A stretch of 64,000 nt of DNA from Paractinoplanes ovalisporus (GTDB taxonomy: Bacteria; Actinomycetota; Actinomycetes; Mycobacteriales; Micromonosporaceae): positions 372,001 through 436,000 of the forward strand of contig NZ_JAENHP010000007.1 of NCBI RefSeq assembly GCF_016834655.1, read 5' to 3'. The position numbers and the translations under genes were made by a program. The notes beneath the pieces are model-generated. The model was given only the letters and a program-made list of their open reading frames with translations, did no database searches and was not told the origin of the DNA. Positions 31,391-40,588 of this stretch are shown here, piece by piece (position 1 is the first letter of the stretch; each line of letters begins with the position of its first letter).

Positions 31391-33022
31391 ATGGCTCCGC
31401 CAAACATTTCCCGTCGCGGCCTGCTCCAGCTCGGTGGCAGCGTGGCGCTTCTGATGACGACCGGCGCCTGCGCCGCCGGCAGCAAGGACAACCCGGACTC
31501 CAGCGCGTCGGCCGGACCCGCCGCGACCACCCTGCGGATCGCCGTCTCCAGCTATCTCTCCAGCTGGGACCAGGACTTCGTGGGCTTCGACCTGACCGCG
31601 CTGATGCTGTTCAAGAACGTGTACCCCTACATGATCGACTACGGGGTCACCAAGGCCGGCGACAGCGAGATCCTGGACACCGCGAACATCACCCCCACGT
31701 TCGCCGAGTCGTTCGAGCCGGACAGCACCCAGAAGATCTGGACGCTGAAGCTGCGCAAGGGCGTCATGTTCCCCAGCGGCAACGAGATGAAGGCGGCCGA
31801 CGTCAAGTGGTCGAAGGACCGCGCGTTCGCGGCCCAGGCCAACGTCGCCGGCATCTACCGCACCATCGGCCTGACCAAGCCCGAGCAGGTCATCGTCAAG
31901 GACGACTACACGGTCGAGTTCCACCAGGAGTTCCCGAGCGCCCTGACCAAGCAGATCCAGGCCATCTCGCTCTACGTCTTCGACTCGGTCGAGGCCAAGA
32001 AGCACGCCACCGACGCCGACCCGTGGGCCAAGGAGTGGTTCGCCAAGAACGCGCCGACCGGTGGCTACTTCAACGTCACCAAGGCCACCCAGGGCCAGGA
32101 GATCGAGCTCAGCGCGAACAAGGCCTACCCGGGCACCGACGGCGCCAAGACCCCGACCATCCGGCTCTCGGTCGTGCCGGCCGCGGCCAACCAGCGCCTT
32201 CAGCTGCAGGCGGGCGACATCGACATCGCGCTCGGCATCACCGGCCAGGACCTGCAGGACCTGAAGAAGGTCGAGGGCGTCAAGGTGCTCTCGGCGGCCA
32301 GCAACAACCAGGTCATGATGACGATGTCGGTCACCACGGCGCCGTTCGACGACGTCAACGTGCGCAAGGCCCTGGCCTTCGCGGTGCCCTACGAGCAGAT
32401 CATCAAGAACGTGTACGGCGGTGACGCCCGACCCGTGAAGAGCTACGTGCCGCTGGACATGCCCGGCTACGCCGAGACCGGCTACCCGTTCACCTACGAC
32501 ATCGAGCAGGCCAAGGCGGCCCTGGCGGCCTCGGGCAAGACCGCGGTCAACTCGGAGCTGGTGTTCGAGGCCAACAACGACGAGCAGCAGAAGATCGCCG
32601 TGCAGGTGCAGGCCGAGGCGGCCAAGGCGGGCATCACGCTCAAGCTGACCCCGCTCGACCCGGCGACGCTGGGCGAGCGCCGCACCCAGAAGAGCATCCC
32701 GCTGCAGATCACCACGGGTCAGCTCTGGGTCAACGACGTCGAGTACATGCTGGCGACGTTCTATGTGAAGGGCGCGGCGCTCAACTACGCGAACCTGAAC
32801 AACGCCGAGCTCGAGGAGATCTACACCAAGTCGCACACCACCGTCGAGGAGTCGGCCCGCCTGCAGCTCTGGTCGCAGGTGCAGTCGATCCTGGCGGCCG
32901 AGGTGCCGGCGGTGATGATCTGCCAGCCCAACTTCAACCTTCCCGTACGCGAGAAGGTGGCGGGCTGGGTGCAACCGATGGACGGCCTAGCGCGTCTCCG
33001 CTACCTGAGCGCATCGGCCTGA
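31391..33022 (+). CDS. ABC transporter substrate-binding lipoprotein, peptide/opine type (SBP_bac_5)
   Basis: A 543-aa binding protein. The N-terminus has a twin-arginine motif (SRRGLLQL) and lipobox MTTGAC, suggesting a Tat-exported lipoprotein. SBP_bac_5 features are LTALMLFKNVYPYMI, WTLKLRKGVMFPSG, DVKWSKDRAFA, NAPTGGYFNV, DDVNVRKALAFAVPYEQII and the C-terminal VPAVMICQPNFNLPVR. Family members bind oligopeptides, nickel, opines or other organic solutes. In this operon the cargo is probably the substrate of the HyuAB/amidohydrolase enzymes. First gene of the operon. Confidence 0.92.
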   Translation: MAPPNISRRGLLQLGGSVALLMTTGACAAGSKDNPDSSASAGPAATTLRIAVSSYLSSWDQDFVGFDLTALMLFKNVYPYMIDYGVTKAGDSEILDTANITPTFAESFEPDSTQKIWTLKLRKGVMFPSGNEMKAADVKWSKDRAFAAQANVAGIYRTIGLTKPEQVIVKDDYTVEFHQEFPSALTKQIQAISLYVFDSVEAKKHATDADPWAKEWFAKNAPTGGYFNVTKATQGQEIELSANKAYPGTDGAKTPTIRLSVVPAAANQRLQLQAGDIDIALGITGQDLQDLKKVEGVKVLSAASNNQVMMTMSVTTAPFDDVNVRKALAFAVPYEQIIKNVYGGDARPVKSYVPLDMPGYAETGYPFTYDIEQAKAALAASGKTAVNSELVFEANNDEQQKIAVQVQAEAAKAGITLKLTPLDPATLGERRTQKSIPLQITTGQLWVNDVEYMLATFYVKGAALNYANLNNAELEEIYTKSHTTVEESARLQLWSQVQSILAAEVPAVMICQPNFNLPVREKVAGWVQPMDGLARLRYLSASA

Positions 33023-33026
33023 TCCC

Positions 33027-34037
33027 GTGCGAATTCTGCGTTTCGTCGGTCGCCGGCTGCTCCAGCTGATCCCCGTTCTGCTCGGGGTGGTCGTGCTGAC
33101 CTTCCTGCTGGTTCGCGTGCTGCCCGGTGACCCGATCCGCAGCATCCTCGGGCCCAACGCGACCGAGGCCGATGCGGACGCCGCGCGCGCCCGCTTCGGC
33201 CTCGACCAGCCCATGTGGAAGCAGTTCCTGGACTACCTGGGCGGCCTGTTCACGGGCGACTTCGGCACCTCGATCCAGAGTGGGGCGCCGGTCACCGGCG
33301 AGATGGCGCTGCGCCTGGGCCCCACCCTGGAGCTGGTGGTCATCGCGGTCACGATCGCCGTGCTGCTGGCCATCTGGCTGGGCATCTGGTCGGCACGGCG
33401 GGCCGACCGGTTCGGCGACCACACCGTGCGGATCTTCGCCCTGTTCGGCAACTCGATCCCGGAGTTCTGGCTGGGCCTGGTGCTGATCCTGGTCGGCTAC
33501 GCCGCACTGGGCTGGTTCCCGGCCCCCAGCGGCCGCGTCGACCCCGACGCCGACCTCACCCCGCTGACCGGCGCCGACCTGGTCGACGCGCTGATCACGG
33601 GCAACGGGCCGGCCATCTCGTCGGCCGCCGCGCACCTCGTGCTGCCGGTGCTCACACTGGTCATCGGCGTGCTCGCGCCGCTGCTCCGGAGCGTACGGGC
33701 ATCGGCCCTGGAAGTGCTCCGCAGCGAGGCGTACGCCGCCGCGGCCGCCCACGGGCTGCCCGAACGCACCCTGCTGCGCGGCTATCTGCGGCGGGCGACC
33801 CTCGTCCGTCTGCCGTCGCTGGCCGCGCTCGTGTTCGGCACCGCGCTCGGCTCGACCGTGCTGGTCGAGTACGTCTACTCGTGGCAGGGCTTCGGCCAGT
33901 GGGCGCTGCGTGGGCTGCTCTACCGCGACTACCCGGTCGTGCAGGCGTCCGTGCTGATCATCGCGTTCGCCTATGTCCTGGTCTTCCTCATCGCCGACGT
34001 CGTGCACGCCTGGCTCGACCCGAGAGTGAAAATCTGA
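33027..34037 (+). CDS. ABC transporter permease, DppB type
   Basis: A 336-aa inner-membrane permease with six transmembrane helices. DppB hallmarks are ILRFVGRRLLQLIPVLLGVV at the N-terminus, RVLPGDPIRSILG, LGLDQPMWKQFLDYLGGL, the EAA-type loop EAYAAAAAHGLPERTLLRGY and LVEYVYSWQGFGQWALRGLL. Start is the GTG at 33027, 4 nt after the SBP stop. Stop overlaps the DppC-type ATG by 1 nt (TGATG). Forms the channel with the next gene product. Confidence 0.92.
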   Translation: MRILRFVGRRLLQLIPVLLGVVVLTFLLVRVLPGDPIRSILGPNATEADADAARARFGLDQPMWKQFLDYLGGLFTGDFGTSIQSGAPVTGEMALRLGPTLELVVIAVTIAVLLAIWLGIWSARRADRFGDHTVRIFALFGNSIPEFWLGLVLILVGYAALGWFPAPSGRVDPDADLTPLTGADLVDALITGNGPAISSAAAHLVLPVLTLVIGVLAPLLRSVRASALEVLRSEAYAAAAAHGLPERTLLRGYLRRATLVRLPSLAALVFGTALGSTVLVEYVYSWQGFGQWALRGLLYRDYPVVQASVLIIAFAYVLVFLIADVVHAWLDPRVKI

Positions 34038-34894
34038 TGGCCGCGATCGAGATGGCACCGGTCGTCTCCAGCAACCGGGACGGCCGCTTCGCCAAGGTCC
34101 TCATCTACGTGGGCAGCGGCATCCTGGTCGTGGCCGCGCTGGCCGCCCTGCTGGCCCCGCTCCTGACCAGGTGGGGGCCGACCGAGATCGACCCGTCCGG
34201 CACCCTGGCCGCGCCCGGCGGGGAACACCTGCTCGGCACCGACGGCAACGGCATGGACGTGTGGAGCCGGGTGCTGCACGCCGCCCGCCTCGACCTGGGC
34301 ATCGCCGTGCTGGCGGTCGCGCTGGCGGTGGTGGTCGGCACGCTGCTGGGCCTGCTCGCCGGCTATCTGGGCGGCTGGGTCGACGACGTGCTGATGCGCA
34401 TCGTCGACATCTTCCAGGCGTTCCCCACGTTCATCCTGGCCCTGGCGGTCAGCGCACTGCTCGGCGGCGGGTTCTTCAACCTGGTCGTCACGATCGCCGC
34501 GGTCAACGCCCCGGCCTACGCCCGGCTGGTGCGGGCCGAGGTGCGCACGCTGCGCGAGATGCAGTACATCGACGCGGCCAAGACCTCGGGCGCGTCCACG
34601 ATCGGGATCATGTGGCGGCATCTGCTGCCCAACAGCCTGACCCCCGTACGGGTCATCGCGCCCCTGAACTGCGGATGGGCCATGCTCACGCTGGCCGGCC
34701 TGTCGTTCCTCGGCCTGGGCGTCACGGTGCCCACCGCCGAGTGGGGCTCGATGATCAGCCTCGGCACGTCCGATGTCGTCGCCGGTCGCTGGTGGACCTC
34801 GGTGCCGCCCGGCCTGGCCCTGCTCGTCTGCGTCCTCGGCTTCAGCCTGCTCGGCGAGGGCCTGCAGGAACGCGCGGACGCGAAGAGGCGGTGA
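34037..34894 (+). CDS. ABC transporter permease, DppC type
   Basis: A 285-aa permease with about six membrane segments. DppC features are HLLGTDGNGMDVWSRVLHAA, the EAA-type segment MQYIDAAKTSGASTIGIMWR, HLLPNSLTPVRV and FLGLGVTVPTAEWGSM. Partner of the DppB-type protein; both couple to the fused ATPase encoded next, with which it overlaps by 4 nt (GTGA). Confidence 0.92.
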   Translation: MAAIEMAPVVSSNRDGRFAKVLIYVGSGILVVAALAALLAPLLTRWGPTEIDPSGTLAAPGGEHLLGTDGNGMDVWSRVLHAARLDLGIAVLAVALAVVVGTLLGLLAGYLGGWVDDVLMRIVDIFQAFPTFILALAVSALLGGGFFNLVVTIAAVNAPAYARLVRAEVRTLREMQYIDAAKTSGASTIGIMWRHLLPNSLTPVRVIAPLNCGWAMLTLAGLSFLGLGVTVPTAEWGSMISLGTSDVVAGRWWTSVPPGLALLVCVLGFSLLGEGLQERADAKRR

Positions 34895-36888
34895 CCGTGC
34901 CCTCCGAAACGATCACTCGCGAACAGGCGGTGACCATGCTCGACATCCAGGACCTCTCGGTGGTCATCCACCGGCCCGGCCGTCAGGTCGCGGCGCTCAG
35001 CAACGTCAGTTTCTCGGTCGCCCCCGGCGAAGTGGTCGGGCTGGTCGGCGAGAGCGGCGGCGGCAAGAGCATGGTCGCCCGGGCGATCGTCGGCATGCTG
35101 CCCTCGGGTTCGCACGCCACCGGGCGGGTCGGCTTCGACGGCGCCGACGTGCTCCGCATGGACGCGGCCGACCTGGCCCGGCACCGGGGGAGCGGAGCCG
35201 CGATCTGCTTCCAGAACCCCCGGGGAGCGCTCAGCCCCACCCGTACGGTGGGACGGCAGTTGATCGACCGCCTGGTCACGCACCAGGACATGAAGGGCGA
35301 TCGCGCCGCCGAGACGGCCAAGGAACTGTTCGCGGCGGTCGGCATCCGCAACCCGGCGCGGCGGCTGGAGGCCTATCCGCACGAGCTGTCGGGTGGCATG
35401 GCCCAGCGCGTGATGATCTCGCTCGCCACCGGCTGCGCGCCCGGGCTGCTGATCGCCGACGAGCCGACCACCGGCCTCGACGTGACGCTGACCCGCGAGA
35501 TCCTGCGCCAGTTCCGGCACGCGGCCGACACCGACGGCCGGGGCGTGCTGCTCATCTCGCACGACCTGGCCTCGATCGCCGAGGTGTGCGACCGGGTCGT
35601 GGTGCTCTATGCGGGCACGGTCGTCGAGAGCGGCCCGGCGGCCAAGGTGCTGCGCGAGCCGGCCCACCCCTACACCCGGGCGCTGCTGCGCTCGGTCCCC
35701 GACGTCGGCGGCGGTCGTGTGGTGGCCACGGCGGGCGGCATGCCGCTGATGACCGCGGCGCCGCACGACTGCCCGTTCGCGCCGCGTTGCGCCCACGCAA
35801 CCGACGACTGCCGCAGCACGCGCCCCGAGACGACAATGCTCGACGGCGACTGGTCTCTGGCGTGCTTCCACCCCCAGGAGACGCCGCTGGCCGAGGCCAT
35901 CGCCGCCGACCTGACGACGGCTGCCACGGAGCCGGGCGATGTGGTCCTGAAGATCGAGGACGCGCACGTCGTCTATCGCAGCCGGTTCGGGTCGGGTGGG
36001 CACCACGCGTTGCGTGGCGTCAGCCTGGAGCTGCGGGCCGGCGAGACGCTGGGCGTGGTCGGGGAGAGCGGCTGCGGCAAGAGCACCCTGGCCAAGCTCA
36101 TCATGGGCCTGGTCGAGCCGTCCGAGGGCAGCGTCGAGGTGGCCGGCAAGGGCGTCCGCAAGCAGAGCCGCGCCGAACGGACCCGGGCCCAGATGGTGTT
36201 CCAGGACCCGATCGGCTCGCTGAGCCCCCGCCGTACGGTCGGGGACTCCATCGCCGAACCGTTGCGCGCGGCCAAGGTGCCCGCCAAGGAGCGTGCACAA
36301 CGGGTCGAGGCGGCGCTGGGCCGTATGGAGCTCGACCCCTCGATCCTGACCCGGCTCCCGCACGAGCTCTCGGGCGGCCAGGCCCAGCGCATCGGCATCG
36401 CCCGGGCCCTGGTCGGCCGGCCCGACCTGATCGTCTTCGACGAGCCCACCAGCGCCCTCGACGTCACCGTGCAGGCCCAGATCCTCGACGTCATCGCCGA
36501 CGTCGCCTCGGACGCCGGCCACGGCTCGGTGTTCATCTCGCACGACCTGGCCACCGTGCGCGGCTTCGCCGACCGGGTCGTCGTGCTCTACCTCGGCCGG
36601 GTGGTCGAGGAGGGGCCGGTCGACGAGGTCTTCGACCGCCCCAAGCACCCGTACACCCGTGCCCTGCTGGGCAGCGCACCGCGGCTGGGTGAGACCCGCA
36701 CCGCGGACGTCCAGCTGGTCAAGGACCTCGACGAGGCCGACGCCGCCACCGGTTGCGCCCTCGCCGCCCGCTGCCCCTTCGTGACCGACACCTGCCGGTC
36801 GCAGGAGCAGACCCTCCAGCCGTACGGCGAAACCCGGGCCGCCTGCTGGCGTGTGCCCGAGCTGACCGCCCTGATCGAAAAGAGCTGA
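34891..36888 (+). CDS. ABC transporter ATPase, fused DppD-DppF
   Basis: A 665-aa protein carrying both nucleotide-binding domains that most peptide transporters encode separately. First domain: Walker A GESGGGKS (residues 53-60), signature ELSGGMAQR, Walker B LLIADEPTTGLD, and the Cys-rich oligopeptide-transporter tail CPFAPRCAHATDDC. Second domain: Walker A GESGCGKS (391-398), signature ELSGGQAQR, Walker B LIVFDEPTSALD, and a second tail CALAARCPFVTDTC. Start may be the GTG at 34891 or the ATG at 34936 (MLDIQDL). The fusion gives one polypeptide driving the two permeases. Confidence 0.92.
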   Translation: MTVPSETITREQAVTMLDIQDLSVVIHRPGRQVAALSNVSFSVAPGEVVGLVGESGGGKSMVARAIVGMLPSGSHATGRVGFDGADVLRMDAADLARHRGSGAAICFQNPRGALSPTRTVGRQLIDRLVTHQDMKGDRAAETAKELFAAVGIRNPARRLEAYPHELSGGMAQRVMISLATGCAPGLLIADEPTTGLDVTLTREILRQFRHAADTDGRGVLLISHDLASIAEVCDRVVVLYAGTVVESGPAAKVLREPAHPYTRALLRSVPDVGGGRVVATAGGMPLMTAAPHDCPFAPRCAHATDDCRSTRPETTMLDGDWSLACFHPQETPLAEAIAADLTTAATEPGDVVLKIEDAHVVYRSRFGSGGHHALRGVSLELRAGETLGVVGESGCGKSTLAKLIMGLVEPSEGSVEVAGKGVRKQSRAERTRAQMVFQDPIGSLSPRRTVGDSIAEPLRAAKVPAKERAQRVEAALGRMELDPSILTRLPHELSGGQAQRIGIARALVGRPDLIVFDEPTSALDVTVQAQILDVIADVASDAGHGSVFISHDLATVRGFADRVVVLYLGRVVEEGPVDEVFDRPKHPYTRALLGSAPRLGETRTADVQLVKDLDEADAATGCALAARCPFVTDTCRSQEQTLQPYGETRAACWRVPELTALIEKS

Positions 36889-36890
36889 GC

Positions 36891-38927
36891 ATGACCATCC
36901 GGCTGGCCGTGGACATCGGCGGCACCTTCGTCGACGCGATGGAGCTCGACACCCGTACCGGGAAGGTCCGGTTCCGCAAGGCCTCGACCACTCCGGCCAA
37001 CCCGGCCGAGGGCGTGCTCAACGCGGTCGCCGCGCTCGGCACCGACCTGTCCCAGGTGGAGCTGTTCATCCACGGCACCACCCTCGGGCTCAACGCGGTG
37101 CTGGAGCGGCGGGGCGGCAACACCGGCATCATCACCAACGAGGGCTTCCGCGACATCTTCCTGATCGGCCGGGGCAACGTGCCGGCCGACCACATGTACG
37201 ACTTCCGCTACCAGCGCCCGGAAAGCCTGGTGCAGCGCCGGTTCACCGCCGGCGTGACCGGTCGCTTGGACTACAAGGGCAACGTGGTCGACGAGCTCGA
37301 TCCCGATTCCGTGCGGGCGGCCGCCCGGGAACTGGTCGAGAACCAGGGCGTCACGTCGATCGCGATCTGTTTCCTGCACTCGTTCCTCGACCCCGCCCAC
37401 GAGCGGGAGACGGCCCGGATCATCCGCGAGGCCTACCCCGAGGTGAGCCTGTCGCTGTCGACCGACATCGTGCGCGAGTACCGCGAGTACGAGCGGACCA
37501 GCACCACCGTTCTCGAGGCGTACATCCGGCCCATCTTCGAGCGCTATGTGGACGAGCTGGAGAAGGGGCTGGCCGACCAGGGCTTCGCCGGGCGGTTCCT
37601 GATCATGCGCTCGGGCGGCGGTTCGATGACCGGCGCGGTGGCCAAGACGTCGCCCACCCACACCGTGCTCAGCGGCCCGGCCGGCGGCATCGTCGGCGCC
37701 GCCTACCTCGCCGACGAGCTGGGCCGCGACAACCTGCTGACGTTCGACATCGGCGGCACCTCGCTGGACGCCTGCGTGATCGAGAAGGGCAGCGCGGTCG
37801 CCGCGTACGAGGCTCAGCTCGAACACTTCCCGCTGCTGATTCCCACGTACGACATCCGCACGATCGGCGCCGGCGGCGGTTCGATCGCCTGGCTCGACCG
37901 TGGTCTGCTCAAGGTGGGCCCGCAGAGCGCCGGCGCCGCGCCCGGACCGGTCTGCTACGGCCGTGGCGGCACCCAGCCGACCGTCACCGATGCCGCCGTG
38001 GTGCTCGGATTCGTCGACCCCGAGCGCTTCCTGGCCGGCACCATGGGCCTGGCCGACGAGGCGGCCAAGGACGCGATCCGCGAGCAGCTGGCCGAGCCGC
38101 TCGGCCTGTCCGTGCCCGACGCCGCGGCCGGCATCTTCGACGTGCTGCTGGCCAAGACGGTGGGCGCGGTCCGGCAGATCACCGTCGAGCGCGGCCACGA
38201 CCCGCGGGTGTTCTCACTGCTGGCCTTCGGCGGCGCCGGCCCTTTGCTGGCCCCGCTGCTGGCCCGCGAGATGGGCATCGGCGAGGTCCTGGTGCCGTTC
38301 GCGCCGTCCGGCTTCTCGGCCTGGGGCATGCTCTCGGCCGACATCGTCAACGACTTCTCCCGTACGGTGATGACCACGTTCGACTCCGATCTGGCTTTCC
38401 TGGAGCCGCTGTTCAAGGAGACCGAGGCCGAGGCGATCGCTTCGCTTTCCGCGCAAGGGGTTCCGGCCGGCGAGGGCGTGCTGGAGCGGCAGTTCGAGCT
38501 GCGCTACCTCGGGCAGGAACACAGCCTGATGGTGACCGTCGGCTCCACGTTGGACGCCGACGCCGTGCGCACCGCCTTCGAGGAGCTGCACCACGCGCGG
38601 TACGGCCACACGATGAGCAACCAGCTGCAGATCCTCAATTTGCGCGTACGGGGTATCGGCCGCACCGCACGCCCTTCGCTGCCCACGATTTCGTCGGGGG
38701 AGCCGGCTCAGCCCCGGACCCACCGCGACGCCTACGACTTCGGCACGCGGACGATTGTTCCGTTCGCCGTCTACGACCGCGATTCCCTGCACGCGGGGGA
38801 CACCTTCCCCGGTCCCGCCCTGGTCGACGAGGGCACCTCCACCACCGTCGTGCCCAGCGGTCAGAACGTGACTGTCGACGAGCACGGCTACCTGCACGTC
38901 ACGCTCGCTGAGGAGGCTGCCGAATGA
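36891..38927 (+). CDS. Hydantoinase/oxoprolinase A subunit (HyuA family)
   Basis: A 678-aa ATP-dependent ring-opening enzyme subunit of the ASKHA fold: VDIGGTFVDAM near residue 6, HGTTLGLNAVLERRG, VSLSLSTDIVREYREYERTSTTVLEAY, MRSGGGSMT, LSGPAGGIVGAAYLA, FDIGGTSLD, AGGGSIAWLD and APGPVCYGRGG. Length and motifs match HyuA of N-methylhydantoinase, acetone or acetophenone carboxylase and 5-oxoprolinase systems. It works with the HyuB proteins encoded next. Which cyclic amide or ketone it acts on cannot be read from the sequence. Stop overlaps the first HyuB start (ATGA). Confidence 0.9.
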   Translation: MTIRLAVDIGGTFVDAMELDTRTGKVRFRKASTTPANPAEGVLNAVAALGTDLSQVELFIHGTTLGLNAVLERRGGNTGIITNEGFRDIFLIGRGNVPADHMYDFRYQRPESLVQRRFTAGVTGRLDYKGNVVDELDPDSVRAAARELVENQGVTSIAICFLHSFLDPAHERETARIIREAYPEVSLSLSTDIVREYREYERTSTTVLEAYIRPIFERYVDELEKGLADQGFAGRFLIMRSGGGSMTGAVAKTSPTHTVLSGPAGGIVGAAYLADELGRDNLLTFDIGGTSLDACVIEKGSAVAAYEAQLEHFPLLIPTYDIRTIGAGGGSIAWLDRGLLKVGPQSAGAAPGPVCYGRGGTQPTVTDAAVVLGFVDPERFLAGTMGLADEAAKDAIREQLAEPLGLSVPDAAAGIFDVLLAKTVGAVRQITVERGHDPRVFSLLAFGGAGPLLAPLLAREMGIGEVLVPFAPSGFSAWGMLSADIVNDFSRTVMTTFDSDLAFLEPLFKETEAEAIASLSAQGVPAGEGVLERQFELRYLGQEHSLMVTVGSTLDADAVRTAFEELHHARYGHTMSNQLQILNLRVRGIGRTARPSLPTISSGEPAQPRTHRDAYDFGTRTIVPFAVYDRDSLHAGDTFPGPALVDEGTSTTVVPSGQNVTVDEHGYLHVTLAEEAAE

Positions 38928-40588
38928 CCACTCTGGACGGCGCTCGCGTCGAAGTCGTGCGCAGCTATCTGCTGTCCGCGGCCGAGGAGATGCGGGCCAC
39001 CCTCATCCGTACGTCGTTCAACCCGGTCATCTACGAGGTGCACGACTTCGGCCTCTCGCTCTACGACGCGCAGATGCGGCCGGTCGCCGAGGCCACCGGG
39101 CTCACCTCGTTCCTCGGCGCCAACGACTTCTCGCTGCGCAAGGGCGTCGAGTACGTAGGCGTGGAGAACCTGCACCCCGGAGACGTGGTGCTGCTCAACT
39201 ACCCGTACTGGAACGCGGCCCACGCCTCCGACGCCACCCTGTTCGCCCCGGTCTTCGACGGCGCCGACCTGATCGGCTTCCTCTGCATCCGGGCCCACTG
39301 GATGGACCTGGGCGCCAAGGACCCGGGTTACGTGCTCGACTCCACCGACATGCACCAGGAAGGCCTGATCTTCCCGGGCACCAAGGTGGTCTCGAAGGGC
39401 GAACCGGTCCACGACATCCACGAGCTGCTGCGGTTCAACTCCCGCATGCCCGACGCGATCCTGGGTGACCTGCACGCCCAGATCTCGGCCATCCGGACGG
39501 GCGAGCGCCGGCTCCTGGAGATCTACGCCAAGTTCGGCCGCCCGACCGTGCTGGCCGCGATCGACCAGATCATCGCCGACGGCGAGGCCCGCACCCGGGC
39601 CGCGCTGGCCGCCCTGCCGCAGGGCAGCTGGAGCGCCGAGGACTACCTGGACGACGACGGCATCAGCGACGAGCCGGTCAAGATGCGGGTCACCGTCACC
39701 ATTGCCGACGGCACGTTCCTGGTCGACTTCGCCGGATCGTCCCCGGCCGTCCGCGGCCCGATCAACATGCCGTTCGGCGCCACCGAGGCCATCTGCAAGG
39801 TCATCCTCAAGTCGCTCACCTCGCCGCACGAGCCGTCCAACGCGGGCACGGTGGCACCGCTCGAGGTACGGGCCGAGCCGGGCACGCTGTTCCACGCGGT
39901 CTATCCGCAGCCCACGTTCACGCTGTGGACCGGCATCGTCGCGTTCGAGCTGATCCTCAAGGCCCTCGCCCAGGGCATGCCGGAACTCCTGCCCGCCTCC
40001 AGCGGCGGTGACGTGCCCGGGTTCATGATGGTCGGGCTGCACCCCGACACCGGGGCGATGTTCGCGGTCAGCAACAACGACTTCGTGGGCTGGGGTGGCA
40101 CCGCCGACCACGACGGCACCGACGCCGCCACCCACGTCAGCGGCAGCACCGGGCGCGGCACCCCGATCGAGGTGATGGAGGCCCGCACCGGCATGTTCAT
40201 GGAGCGGGTCGAGATCCGTACCGACTCCGGCGGGGCCGGCAAGTTCCGGGGCGGCGCCGGCGTGCGACGCGAGATCAAGTTCGTGACGCCGGGCGAGTTC
40301 CTGATGGTCATCAAGAAGACCAAGACCCAGCCGTGGGCCCTCGACGGCGGCCTGCGCCCGGACGCCAACCAGATCGTGGCGTTCCCCGGCACCGACCGCG
40401 AGGAACGCATCAGCACCAAGCGCCTGACCGTGGTGCCGGGTGACCGGGTCACCCTGCTCACCGCGGGCGGCGGCGGTCACGGCCGTCCGGCCGATCGTGA
40501 CCCCTTGTCGGTGAAGCGGGACGTCGCCGAGGGATACGTGTCGGCCGAGGCGGCCCGGGACATCTACGGGGTGAGCGTCGATGACTGA
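38924..40588 (+). CDS. Hydantoinase/oxoprolinase B subunit (HyuB family), copy 1
   Basis: A 554-aa HyuB-type subunit: EEMRATLIRTSFNPVIYEVHD, GDVVLLNYPYWNAAHASD, HWMDLGAKDPG, DSTDMHQEGLIFPG, FDFAGSSPAVRGPIN-like VDFAGSSPAVRGPINMP, GGAGVRREI and the C-terminal GDRVTLLTAGGGGHGRP. The conserved His/Asp/Glu residues should bind metal. HyuB forms an alpha/beta complex with HyuA. This copy is about two-thirds identical by eye to the next gene, so the pair arose by tandem duplication. Overlaps the second copy by 8 nt. Confidence 0.9.
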   Translation: MTTLDGARVEVVRSYLLSAAEEMRATLIRTSFNPVIYEVHDFGLSLYDAQMRPVAEATGLTSFLGANDFSLRKGVEYVGVENLHPGDVVLLNYPYWNAAHASDATLFAPVFDGADLIGFLCIRAHWMDLGAKDPGYVLDSTDMHQEGLIFPGTKVVSKGEPVHDIHELLRFNSRMPDAILGDLHAQISAIRTGERRLLEIYAKFGRPTVLAAIDQIIADGEARTRAALAALPQGSWSAEDYLDDDGISDEPVKMRVTVTIADGTFLVDFAGSSPAVRGPINMPFGATEAICKVILKSLTSPHEPSNAGTVAPLEVRAEPGTLFHAVYPQPTFTLWTGIVAFELILKALAQGMPELLPASSGGDVPGFMMVGLHPDTGAMFAVSNNDFVGWGGTADHDGTDAATHVSGSTGRGTPIEVMEARTGMFMERVEIRTDSGGAGKFRGGAGVRREIKFVTPGEFLMVIKKTKTQPWALDGGLRPDANQIVAFPGTDREERISTKRLTVVPGDRVTLLTAGGGGHGRPADRDPLSVKRDVAEGYVSAEAARDIYGVSVDD